Source: Aphrocallistes beatrix (taxonomy: Eukaryota; Porifera; Hexactinellida; Sceptrulophora; Aphrocallistidae). Taken from it: a DNA stretch of 64,000 nucleotides. The stretch lies in assembly GCA_963281255.1 (NCBI GenBank), contig OY725501.1, positions 1,775,674 to 1,839,673 on the forward strand. Reading direction: 5' to 3'. Numbering within the stretch: position 1 is the first letter of the stretch; each line of letters opens with the position of its first letter. This document shows, piece by piece, positions 33,149 to 43,371 of this stretch. The position numbers and the translations under genes are program-made. The notes below the pieces were generated by a model that was not told where the DNA came from, made no database searches, and saw nothing but the letters and a program-made list of their open reading frames with translations.

Positions 33149-33323
33149 CTTGAAAAGGATCCCTTCAATTTTGCTCCTGTATGTTGGATATGCAGTTTCT
33201 CTTCAACCGCTATATTTCCCCAATGTGAAACTTCAATCCATCTGTCTAGATTCCAAGTTGTCAAAAATGGAGAATGATTTTCAAAATGAACAGTGAACTT
33301 TTGTTCAGCATACTCCAAAATAT
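33149..33323 (-). CDS. RPN1: Ribophorin I, internal exon
   Basis: Reads [68 protein letters not shown] followed by HTGA.LKG.FSR is diagnostic for ribophorin I. The acceptor ATTTTAG precedes 33323 and the donor GTTTGT follows 33149. Length is 175 nt. It completes the Asp codon begun in the exon at 38986 and leaves in phase 2. Confidence 0.97.
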
Positions 33324-34496
33324 CTAAAATATTACATAACTAACTGCTAAATATTGCAAACTAACAAAATAAATAGAATATATTAAAAATCGAGCAGTTT
33401 ATCAATATTTTGTTTCTAGTTAGTGGTCTCTGGATTGCGCGAAATGTTTCCCAAAGGGTATATCGAGAGATTTCAAAAGGTTTCACATACTATAATATCA
33501 ATTTCATATCCTGAAACTTAAAATTTCCCATTAAAAAATGATATTCTTTCAATTTGGATAATGCAATTTTTACGGAATCCGCATGATCTTATGTAACACT
33601 TCATCTTGAGATGCATATATACTCAATGAATTTCTGGTAAAATTCAAATTACGTCAGTTTGTAACTATTTCGAAATTGGAATAGACCATTTTTGCTTCGG
33701 ACAATTATTACAAACTGTTTAGAAATCTAGAAGCATTATCAGGACAATGAATTATTTTTTACCGGTTACACACTCAGATTTTTGGACAATTACACAAATA
33801 TTATCCTTGCTAGTAAACTAAGATTGGAAACACAAGCATCTCATCTATGCGGAATTAATCTAGTAAGTAATTGTTAAAGGAAGTGTTAATATGATGAAAG
33901 TTGTTATATAATTTCACCGCGATTATGCATTATAATATTTAAGAATGATTCTCATGATACATTTCTCAACAGCATGCTTCTCCTATCTCTAATTATTCAG
34001 CTATTAAAAGTGTAATGAATAGTGTTCAACATAATGAAGAAAATTAGATAATGTATCTCATTTAGATTTAATTTGTGCATATAAAGTAATGAAATATTTA
34101 CACAAAAGTACTGCCTCAAGGGGCTTAAAGCACATCTGTTCTATCACAAACAAAAACAAAAAGTGAAATAAGCAAACTCTACTGAAATAAGATAAAAACA
34201 AAACAAAGTAAAGTGCAATGAAATTGTTCCGGAGAGACTGTCAAGCGAAGGAAGCGGAAATAGGAACAGGATGAAGTAAAGTTTTTAACGGTCAGATCAT
34301 AACAAAATTTATCTCTGCAATAAATAAAGGATCCTTTAGTATATATAAAAGCCTTCAGTTAGAGGATTTAACTACTACTATATAATAATATTACAGAATC
34401 ATGAACTTTAGCTAATTTTCGAACAAAATGCATATATACAGTTCCATATTCAAAATATCCAAATTACAATCTTTAAAATATTATTAGGAGAGCGTA
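33324..34496. other. Intron sequence, no feature recognised
   Basis: AT-rich, without paired repeats or protein motifs. This is one of the few stretches that may be old, unique intron. Confidence 0.45.
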
Positions 34497-35258
34497 CAGG
34501 GTGGCATTTAAAATCTGTCCCAAGCTTCATCAGGTATAAAATTTCTTATACTCAAACAATCTTAGTTATTATGGTCTTTAGAGATTGTAATCCAAATATT
34601 CTCAATGATATTAAAAGATTTTTCGAGTCTAAGACCTAGAACTGTGTTTGTTTAGAATTGTGTATGATGAGTTTGTGGGGAAAATATGTGTCCTGGCGCG
34701 CAGCGAAATTCGAGAATCAGGGTCACTGCTTCTGTAAAAATGTGTCTATAATCAATGTTCCTTGACGATTTAGCACCAGATACCTTTCATTCACCATGAA
34801 AATTTTCACAAATCCATTAAATTCAATAACATGAAGTTATAATTTCACGAGTTCAAATTAGGTACATTTTGCAAAATCACCCATAATGGCACTTTTTTTC
34901 ACATCACCAAAAAATCTGATCCAAATGGTTCTCAATATATACTGATCTAAACAACTTATATTTCTCCGAATTTAGAGTTTTGATGAAAATGTGAGAGCTA
35001 ATTTGTCCTATAATTTGAAGACTTTAGAAAGATAATTTGTGGGCCCTGATTCTAGAATTTCTCTGCGCGGCAGGACACATATTTTCTCCACAAAACTCAC
35101 CATACAAAACACATTTCCAGGTCTTAGACTTGAAAAATCTTTCAAAATCATTGAGAATATTTGAATTACTATCGCTAAAGACCATAATAACTAAGATTGT
35201 TTGAGTATAAGAAATTTTATACCTAATCAAACTTGGGGCAGAACTTAAATGCCGCCTA
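34497..35258. mobile_element. Mariner-type palindromic MITE (CAGGGTGG family)
   Basis: Ends are CAGGGTGGCATTTAAAATCT and a decayed mirror. The arms mirror each other around about 34875 (TTAGTTATTATGGTCTTTAG / CTAAAGACCATAATAACTAA). TA lies on the left. Siblings are at 39673-40444 and 61197-61760. Confidence 0.8.
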
Positions 35259-35369
35259 TATAACGGATAACGATATAATGGATAAGGTATAACGGAAGGT
35301 CAATCGGGAAGGCACAACATATTCTAGTTTAGTTGAATTCACAGAATTCAATTTAAAATAATATGTTCA

Positions 35370-35580
35370 CAATTAAATACGCGTTTTGAACACTGAAATT
35401 AATAGATGTTTCAATAAATCTAAAAGTTTGAATCTTTAGATTCACACCCTTCAAATAGTTTTCACCATTAAAAATAAAGTAATTTTGAGATGATTTAGTG
35501 GTCCCGAAACGTAGGCTCTCATTCCTGCAAAGGTATAATGGGATTTGTCTGGTTTGGGGATTAAAATTACACAAGTCGTA
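35370..35580. repeat. Interspersed repeat shared with 58500-58680
   Basis: Common text includes CACTCTTCAAATAG-like, TAAAGTAATTTTGAGATGAT versus AAAGCAATTGGGGATTAT, and TATAATGGGAT(T/C)TGTC. The family is unknown. Confidence 0.55.
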
Positions 35581-35626
35581 CTACTGATATATAGACAATG
35601 CAGCCAGTAACTTTATATTGATTTTT

Positions 35627-35806
35627 GGTTTGTATCAGCTAATAATACATTTTAACGGGCTAAGATCTACCGATACGGAAATATTGGTGAAGACAGATTG
35701 GACCATTATAATTACAAGTACGAAGGCTGACACCAACTGTTTTCACGAATATCTCTAAACCGGTTATATCTTAACCCATTAAAATGTATTGTATTAGCTG
35801 ATATGA
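35627..35806. repeat. Inverted repeat
   Basis: TATCAGCTAATAATACATTT is mirrored by AAATGTATTGTATTAGCTGA, with a roughly 90-bp spacer. Confidence 0.75.
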
Positions 35807-35829
35807 CCCCCCCACACAAGAAAATGTAG

Positions 35830-36168
35830 TATTAAATTTGAACTATTCAAAAAAGGAATATGTCCTCAAACAGTAGAAAATACTCTAAGCCACACATTCT
35901 AATTACTCGTAATTCAGAGTCTCAACTCAAATACTTATTCTTATGTAGAAAATTATCAACCTTTGCCACTTTGTGTCACTAAAAAGGGAGTTAGTAATTG
36001 AGTTAAGGTTATCAATTATGAGTAATTAGAAAGTGTAGTTTACGAATTTGAAATAAAAAATGGAGTATTCCTCACGGTTTGAGTACATATTTCTTTATGA
36101 ATATACTCACTTTAATACTATTTGTATGGAGATTTCTGTGGTGGTCGAATACTTTGGTCCTGGTACTG
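35830..36168. mobile_element. Mariner-type MITE, left end lost
   Basis: The right end GTGGTCGAATACTTTGGTCC then TGGTACTG is followed by TA. The body matches the 20451 copy. The left TIR and some internal sequence are missing. Confidence 0.75.
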
Positions 36169-36186
36169 TATATATATATATATATA

Positions 36187-36651
36187 CTCTCGGGACAAAA
36201 GTATTCGTACACCTAGATATTTTCCATCCAAATAGTTATAATACAGATCAATTTGTGAAATCTTAACATATAATCAGTAACGGATACACTAAATCTGGCT
36301 TAAAATTAGTTTCCAAATTACTCACTTTTTAAGATCTCAAATTAATTACTCTCCTTTAAGATTAAGTATTTTCGGAATTTGCTACTCTATGGCACATATC
36401 ACGAGTTATCACCATTGTATATGATGGCATTAGTGGTACGAGGTTGCACAGTTTGAAAATATTTAACTTTATGGGAGATTAATCGAGTGGAAAGATTACA
36501 AAATTAGTAATTCGAATATGGAGAATTGGAATTTGAAGTTAAATCAAGTGTATCTCTTACAAATTAAATTGCCTTGACTCGCTAAATAACTTAGTATTAT
36601 AACTATTCGTATGGGCAATTTTGGGGTGTAAGAATACTTTTGTCGAGGCAG
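36187..36651. mobile_element. Mariner-type MITE, diverged
   Basis: Ends are CTCTCGGGACAAAAGTATTC and GAATACTTTTGTCGAGGCAG, with TA on both sides. 465 bp, palindromic. Confidence 0.82.
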
Positions 36652-36693
36652 TATATATACTCCAAGCGGACCAAAGTATTTGAAGTTAAAATA

Positions 36694-36862
36694 CAGTAGA
36701 ACTCGGTTAGTACGTACCCTCCGGGAAGCGGAAAATGAACGTATTAAGCGAGTTGGTATTACATAGGAAGCTATATAATAAATGAATTCTGGTTCAGAGA
36801 AATGGGTACATACTAAGCCGAAGTACGTTGTATCCCGTGTACGGGCTAACCGAGTTCTACAA
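36694..36862. mobile_element. Small pogo-like MITE
   Basis: CAGTAGAACTCGGTTAGTAC faces GTACGGGCTAACCGAGTTCTAC. TA precedes the left end. Confidence 0.7.
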
Positions 36863-37009
36863 TATAGTGCAGTATAATGTAATAAAAAAAAGAAAATAAG
36901 TGATTGACTATTAATCCACAATAGTAGGTTTAGTTTAATTCTATAAATCCAAACGAACTAATTGTATAGTGTCAATAATTTGTAGCTTTTCCTTTATCTC
37001 CTTTCCTGT

Positions 37010-37426
37010 ATCTCCCTTATAATTAACCAATGTCACCTCCAGGCTCCCTTCGGTCGCCTGGAGGTGACATTGGTTAATTATAAGGGAGATATCATCTCTA
37101 AATATGTCCATCTTAGATTTAAAATCGATATCACTCGAAAAAACATCAAAATTATCAATTTATAAAATTTTGATACGTAATGATGACGTCATAACAGAGT
37201 GATGAGTCATACAGATTCTATTAAAATTTCAGCCTTCTATCTCATATAATGGCTGAGTTATGCCCGAATAACTGTGTTGCTTAACTTTTAAAATGTTACA
37301 ATGACGTCATAATTCCATGATGAGTCGACATTTTCGTCTGAGCTCAGAACTTACTGCAGCCATACCCAAAAGACTCCCACATGCCAAAAATCAGCTTTCT
37401 GTGCTGAGCATTTCTTCAATCAATTC

Positions 37427-37470
<44 letters not shown>

Positions 37471-37505
37471 ACAAACAAACAATAATCGAGTTTTAATAGT
37501 AAGGA
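37010..37505 (-). mobile_element. R1 family, ending in a 35-bp perfect palindrome
   Basis: A minus-strand R1 whose 5' module (TCCTTACTATTAAAACTCG on that strand) ends at 37505. Its 3' hairpins are missing. Instead 35-bp perfect arms (37010-37044 and 37056-37090) surround the loop TCCCTTCGGTC, so the ATTAACCAATGTCACC segment is inverted on itself. A TA array lies at about 37428-37460. Confidence 0.8.
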
Positions 37506-37990
37506 TATATATATATCTGTAACGAATTGACTGAAGAAACTGTCAGGCGCAGAAAGCTGATTTTTGGCATGTGGGAGTCTTTTGGCTATGGCTCCAGTAG
37601 GTTCTGAGCTCAGACGAAAATGTCGACTTTTCATGGAATTATGACGTCATTGTCACATTTTTAAAAGTTAAGCAATACAGTTATTCGAGCATAACGCAGT
37701 CATAATAGGAGATAGAAGGCTGAAATTTTAATAGAATATGTATACTAACATACCTCACATATGATGCAACTATCATCAAAAAATGATCACTCATCACTTT
37801 GTTATGACGTCATCACTTCGCATCAAAATTTTAAAAATTGACAAATTCGGTGATTTTTCGTGCGATATTGATTATAACAGTGGGACCGACGTGTTTAGGA
37901 TGTTATCTCCCATATAATTAATCAATGGTTACCACAGGCGCCCACAAAGTGTCCGCCTGCTGCTCAGCGCAAGCAAGCGAAGCGCGCTTG
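37506..37990 (+). mobile_element. R1 family, plus copy
   Basis: Begins in a short TA run, then CTGTAACGAATTGACTGAAG. It ends GCGCGCTTG at 37990, followed by TTGCT. It is head to head with the preceding R1 copy. Confidence 0.8.
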
Positions 37991-38045
37991 TTGCTATAAC
38001 TTGACCAGGTACAATCTTCGGAAAGTAAATTCTTTCAGTGGTTTA

Positions 38046-38215
38046 CAAGGGAACCAGTCAACTCATCCCAAATACCAACACTTCCAAAAGCACTTTGCCA
38101 ACTCCATGAGAGATATCTGTAAGAACACAGCGAAAGGCAGGATTTTCTGTTGATTTGGTGCGAGTTGGCATGTTGTACGAGTTGGCATGTGTGTACGAAT
38201 TGGCAGTGGTATGAG
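38046..38215. repeat. MITE-like repeat (GGGAACCAGTCAACTC)
   Basis: Shares GGAACCAGTCAACTC and the segment ATGAGAGATATCTGTAAGAA (inverted) with 41218-41456. It ends TATGAGTTGAC, mirroring the start. Confidence 0.6.
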
Positions 38216-38439
38216 TTGACTGACATTCGTTTCCAAGGTATGTTTGTAGATTTTAGCGCCATCCTTAAGAGAATCGTAAATAGTTCCCTCTCCACTGTCC
38301 ATTTTTTTCCCGCTGGAAGCGCGCCATCATCTCGCCCAAACTTAAAAGGCCAAATCTCGATCCCATCTTCTCTAACTATCGTCCTCTTAGCAATCTTTCT
38401 TTCATCTCGATAACTGAGAGGGGCTGCATCCTCCCAAAC

Positions 38440-38581
38440 CCTGGGTGATTGTGCTTTCACTTTAGCTGTGCCTGTTGAGTGGAAATATCTCCCTCCAAGC
38501 ATACAGAATGTCCCTTCACTCCCTATCTTCAAAAAACTTCTAAAAACTCAGCTCTTCCGCATCGCACACCCCATAACTACT
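38440..38581 (+). pseudogene. LINE (CR1/L2-type) ORF2 C-terminus
   Basis: Reads CAFTLAVPVEWKYLPPSIQN, then VPSLPIFKKLLKTQLFRIAH and a stop at about 38580. This is the characteristic C-terminal end of CR1/L2-like reverse transcriptase proteins (APRLWN.LP...R...S...FK..LKT.LF). Only the last 45 or so residues remain. The upstream sequence does not continue the frame. Confidence 0.7.
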
Positions 38582-38689
38582 TAATTAAACACTTAATATA
38601 CACATCTTAAATTAATTTCAACGCATATACGGATGGACACTGTAGGAGAACAATTCTCCGATTCATAAATATAAGTTCAGTAAATCATA

Positions 38690-38925
38690 GAAATAGAGTC
38701 GACATCTGAAGTTATTGGAATGGCCAGCATACTCACCGGACTTAAACCCTATAGAAAACATTTGGTAGGATACACAATCAGAGACTGTCTACTCAAGAAT
38801 TCACTGACTTTATAGAATTGGAAATAGTTATCCTTCACGAGTGGGTCTCCTTATTGTTAAAAAAAATTTCGTACTCTATATGCGCAAACGCATCAAAATG
38901 TGCAAAAAATAGATAGGGGAGGAAA
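38690..38925 (+). pseudogene. Tc1-like transposase fragment
   Basis: HLKLLEWPAYSPDLNPIENIW followed by a stop is the region around the third catalytic residue of Tc1 transposases. Trailing pieces (SRVGLLIVK, MRKRIKMCKK) fit the C-terminus in other frames. It lies just downstream of RPN1 exon 39275-38986 and is antisense to it. Confidence 0.75.
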
Positions 38926-38985
38926 TAAGCTAATTATGAGAATGTAAATAACAATAACTATTTAACAGATAAAGAATAAAAATAC

Positions 38986-39275
38986 CCTTAAAAGGACCAT
39001 ATGTGATCATATCTTGATTTAAATTAACTGGGCGAATTTGCGTATAGCTTTCTATTTTATCAGATGACAGATGAACAGAAATGACTTCAGAAGCTGTGTG
39101 GTATGGTGAAAAATAATATAGATTTCCAGTAAACTGAACCAACTGCCTATCATCTTGAGATATCTCCTTCGGAAGTGGTGATTGAGCATCAGAGTAAACG
39201 GTATCTACAACTATACTAATAGTTTTGAGGCTGTTGAGTGGTCTGGAAAGTTTGATACGATAAAAAGCAGCTTCA
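38986..39275 (-). CDS. RPN1: Ribophorin I, internal exon (largest)
   Basis: Reads EAAFYRIKLSRPLNSLKTIS, IVVDTVYSDAQSPLPKEISQ, DDRQLVQFTGNLYYFSPYHT, ASEVISVHLSSDKIESYTQI and ...MITYGPFKG. Family landmarks are the FYRIKL strand, VYS..QSP.P.EI.Q.D.Q.V.F.GN.Y..SPY.T, and IESYT followed by YGPF. The acceptor TTATTTAG precedes 39275 and the donor GTATTT follows 38986. Length is 290 nt. The first base completes the split Asn codon (AA from the 60536 exon plus T), and the exon leaves in phase 1. Confidence 0.97.
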
Positions 39276-39672
39276 CTAAATAAAATAGAAATTAAAAAAT
39301 AATGAAGAAAGAAAAGAAGAATGATAAAACACAACTCAAGGTTGAATAATATTAAAGAGCACGTTTTTAAAAAAAGGATTAAAATGACCTATTTTGACAA
39401 AGAAAGTGTTAAAATCGGGGTTGACTCGGAAAAGGAACAAAATCACATACAAGTGAACAATTCAAGCTGCAAATCCTTCTATTAATCACCATACATGAGA
39501 GAGACTTCACAATTTGACAATGTTTTATATATAAGATATATTCCGAAATTTACATTAGATTTCATTAAACCTGCACCAGGTGGCTATAATTAATTGAAGT
39601 CCATAGACCCATTCTATTATTACTTATGATGCAAAGCAAAATAGTGTTCCAATACTTTGGCCAGGCAGTGTA

Positions 39673-40444
39673 CAGTGTGGGGAATAAGTTCTGCCACAAG
39701 CTTCATTAGGTATAAACTTTGTTATACTCAAACGATCTTAGTTATTATGGTCCTTAGAGATTGTAATTCGAATATCCTCAATGATTTTAGAAGATTTTTC
39801 GATTATATGACTTAGAAATGTATTTTGTATGGTGAGTTTTGAGAAAAAAAAATTTGTCCTGGTCCGCAGCAAAATCGTGAATCAGGCCCCATTTCTTTTC
39901 AAGTTATCTTCCCAGAGTCTTCAAATTCTAGGAAAAATTAGCTCACACATTTTCCTCGAACACTCTAAATTTGTAGAGATATAAGATGTTCAGATCAGTG
40001 CATTTTGAAGACCATTTGGATCAGATTTCTTTGTGATGTGAAAAAAGTGCCATTTTGGGGAATTTTGCAAAATGTACCTAATTTGAACTGCGACTGAATA
40101 ACTTTTTCTCGTTTCTGATAACGAATTCAGTGGATTTATGAAATATTTCTATGGCGAATGAAAGCTGCCAGGTGCTAAATCGTCATGGGACATCGATTAT
40201 GAAGACATTTTTTACAGAAGCAGTGGGTCCTGATTCACGATTTTCGCTGCGGACCAGGACACATTTTTTTCTTCTCAAAACTCACCATACAAAACACATT
40301 TCTAAGTCATAGAATCGAAAAATCTTTAAAAATCATTGAAAATATTCGAATTACAATCTCTAAGGACCATAATAACTAAGATTGTTTGAGTATAAGAAAT
40401 TTTATACCTAATGAAGCTTGTGGCAGAACTTATTCCCCACCCTG
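39673..40444. mobile_element. Mariner-type palindromic MITE (CAGTGTGGGG), complete
   Basis: Ends are CAGTGTGGGGAATAAGTTCT and AGAACTTATTCCCCACCCTG, flanked by TA. 772 bp, arms of about 370 bp. The left flank (CCAATACTTTGGCCAGGCAG) is a decayed end of the other MITE family. Confidence 0.9.
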
Positions 40445-40509
40445 TATATATATATATATAATTTGAAATTTCAGTTCTTCGAACTCTGCCATTTTAGTGA
40501 TATCATATA

Positions 40510-40799
40510 TATCATATAATGCTGAAATTTTAATAGACAGTGTATATTAATAATTTTCACAAATGAAACAACTATCATCAAAAAGATGACACACCACTCT
40601 GTTATGACGTCATTAATACGCATCAAATTGTGAAAGGGAATTCCTGAGTTATATTGATTATAACAGTAGGAATAACGTATTTATAGAAGTTATCTAGTAC
40701 CTTATAATTGATTAATCTGAGCCAAGGCGCACAAAACACCACCTGGCGGACACTTTATGCACCCCATCCGCGGAGCGCAAGAAAGCAAAGTTGCGTTTG
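40510..40799 (+). mobile_element. R1 family, decayed 3' half
   Basis: Contains GCTGAAATTTTAATAGACAG, TATGACGTCATTAATACGCA, TGATTAATCTGAGCC and a decayed GC-rich tail, with GCGTTTG at 40799 followed by T. Confidence 0.65.
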
Positions 40800-41217
40800 T
40801 AGATCAGAATTGCGATGTGGAAATCGCGAGTTTTATGGCGTTTAAAATTTAAAAAATTCTCAAATGACCGGATAAGGTATATAAAAAAACACAACTCACA
40901 AAAACCTCAATTTCTTCCTGATTAGACAATGCGAAAATTAGGAATAGATGGTTTCGAAATCTGAAATCTTGCACAAAAAAGCACCCAATGGTAGCTTTAG
41001 TCTTTTTCGGTGATCGATCTAGAAATTTCAACATATTTTGGGAAATTTTTAATTCTTGATTCCACAATGAGCATTTAATCCAACTCTGACTAATGAAACC
41101 ATATACGAGTATATACTATTAAATCAGAGTATTTTTGCTACTGGAAACTAATTCAGCAGGTTTCAATTTAAAACATCATATGCATAATTTTTCACCTTGA
41201 GAAGTGATATTAGAAGG

Positions 41218-41456
41218 AAGAATGCCAGTCAACTCTTAGCGCATACCAACTCGTATTACTTACAAACAGAAAATCCTGCTTTTTGCTGTGTTCTCACAGA
41301 TATCTCATCTAAAATGCTATAGAAATTGAATATTTCAATTTGGTAGTGGTGGTAGAGGGTACTTGGGACTCGATATGAGTTGATTTACTATTTGTTACGA
41401 TTGACTTTGTGCTTTTGAAAGAGTTGGTAGTTGCTATGAGTTGACTGGTTCCCTAG
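41218..41456. mobile_element. Small MITE, AGTCAACTC ends
   Basis: Left AGTCAACTCTTAGCGCATAC, right GAGTTGACTGGTTCCC. Related to 38046-38215. No target duplication was identified. Confidence 0.55.
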
Positions 41457-41806
41457 AAGGAATATTCAATTATGTATACATTTGCAACCTATTCCATCAG
41501 AAATTCCTGAATAATGGAAAATTATATTCATAAAATATAATATAAATAATATACTTATCAGGATACATATATGACACTGAACGACAATATAGTTGCTATT
41601 TGTTTCAGTAGAGAATGCTACTCATTTCAGACCGAATTAGCTGCATTTTGGATAGGAAATATGGCTCTCAGGTTGTCGTGGGGCAGTGACTATCAGGAAG
41701 GGTGGCAGAGGGTGGTTTGTAAATAAGGCCTAAAAACCACGGATCACAGGAGCTTTTAGGTAACAGTCAGTGACATTTCAGATTGCATATTTAACCCACA
41801 ATGTAG

Positions 41807-42261
41807 CAGGGCAGTATCAACTCATTTTCCTGAATGAGTTGAAAGCTCACTGAAATGAGTTGAAATGAGCTCTTATTTTAGAATTGAGTTGGTGAGTTGG
41901 TTCAACCAACTCATTTAGTAGAAATGAGTTGGTTGAAACTCATTTTAGTTATTAATCAACCATATTCGTTGCATTGACAAATAAGATTACATCTGATTAT
42001 TTATGTCATAGTTATATATGATTATTTATGTCATCTAAATATATACATTTCTGACTTAAGGTTAAATCTTATTCATGTTGACTCCTTTCATTACATAGCA
42101 TATTTTTAGTTTATTATTTTGAGTTCAATGAGTTGAAATGAGTTGAATGAGTTGGTAGCTTCAAACAGGATGAATTGAATGAGTTGGTTTCGTCCAAATG
42201 AATGAGTTGGTCCAGAGAAAATGAGTTTTTTGCCAACTCAAAATGAGTTGACACAGCCCTG
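41807..42261. mobile_element. 455-bp hAT MITE, AATGAGTTGG motif family
   Basis: Ends are CAGGGCAGTATCAACTCATT and AATGAGTTGACACAGCCCTG. The exact 8-bp duplication CAATGTAG lies at 41799-41806 and 42262-42269. AATGAGTTG or its complement recurs more than a dozen times near both ends. Confidence 0.93.
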
Positions 42262-42685
42262 CAATGTAGTGATTAATACGTTTTTCTGGCTTTTCTATCT
42301 GAATCCTGGAGTAGCACCTAGCTTAATGTGCACATATCAAATGAACACGGCACTAAAGAAAACAGATGCATCACGAGAACAAAATCTACTCTATTGTACG
42401 AACAATACCACGAAACACAAAACAAGGACAAGTACTTGTTAACTAACCATGGTTCGAGTTTCTCTATGATACTATACTTTTACTAGTTTTTACACGAATT
42501 TATTAAACCTGAAAGTCGAATACATATACTTGTTCACTATGGTCCATATTACTTATTTGCCCCAATCTTAATACATTTCTATTCCAAATTATATGATTTT
42601 AATGTGCATTTATTCAAAGTGAATAGTGTCTGTATAATATTGCCAGTTGAATAATAGTATTACATTTAAAATGAACACATGCAGG

Positions 42686-42714
42686 CACAAGCGCAAGCAA
42701 GCGAAGCGCGCTTG
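42686..42714 (+). mobile_element. R1 family, 3'-terminal stub
   Basis: Only the terminal hairpin (AAGCGCAAGCAAGCGAAGCG then CGCTTG) remains, followed by TG. Confidence 0.6.
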
Positions 42715-42734
42715 TGTATAATGTGCTCCTAAGA

Positions 42735-43110
42735 AAATTTAGAACTCCCACAGTTGCAATTATCTATGACAATGCAAGTAACCTAAGCACGACTACAAAT
42801 ATAATATTTTTAATAAAAATGGACTTTTGTCTCAATCTAGGTGTGTTTAGATGTTATCCTATTGTAGGTATCCTGCTTCATTTCGTGACGCAACATTTTG
42901 GGTTGACAGGTTTCATAGCAAAAATCATCGTTGTGAACCAATCCTTTCGATGAAAACCTGGGTTACGGATGAAATGAAAAAAATAAATTCAGAAATTTGT
43001 GAGCAATTATTCAGCAAAACCAACACATTCATTATGGAACCGGTTTCCACATGTATCACAGTGAATCGTGTTTCACTGAACTTGCACTTTTTCCTACATA
43101 AGCGTATATT
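42735..43110 (+). pseudogene. KDZ/Zisupton-like transposase fragment
   Basis: Reads TPTVAIIYDNASNLS (compare the YD.AC.L motif of KDZ transposases), then in a shifted frame PASFRDATFWVDRFHSKNHR, EICEQLFSKTNTFIMEPVST and a downstream FFLHKR. The DRFH..NH step and the following NSE..EQLF...F.....S order match the C-terminal half of KDZ-type proteins. Frameshifted and truncated; family call is tentative. Confidence 0.4.
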
Positions 43111-43149
43111 GTCAGGTTAGGTTACACTTGCACATTAGATTGATGATAA

Positions 43150-43370
43150 ATTGATGTGGTTCTGGTAGTTTCTCTGTGCGTACTCCACGTGTACTGCTTA
43201 TTGGAAATGGAGTTGCTCGTTCTTCTATGAGAACAAGCCACAATCAGAAATGCCCTTCTGCTGCTGTATATTGGGAACTGTTACCAAAAGATGAAGCGAT
43301 TTGTCAGCATAAAATAATGCCAGTTGAGTATCTAAGTCTACACTTGTTTTTCTCTCGTACAAAGAGTCAT
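43150..43370 (-). pseudogene. Ulp1/C48-like cysteine peptidase fragment
   Basis: Read downwards: YDSLYERKTSVDLDTQLALF, then VPNIQQQKGISDCGLFS and a stop. The QQ..SDCGLF motif is the catalytic-Cys region of Ulp1-type peptidases that travel with KDZ and other large transposons. The Tc1 insertion at 43372 cuts its upstream side directly before YDSLY. It is antisense to the adjacent KDZ-like fragment. Confidence 0.5.
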
Positions 43371-43371
43371 A

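Noticed and set aside
38150-38413. 87-codon plus-strand frame and its minus-strand partner as a gene
   Set aside because: The start lies in a MITE-like repeat and the sequence has no recognised domain. Only the downstream LINE C-terminus (38440-38581) is supportable.
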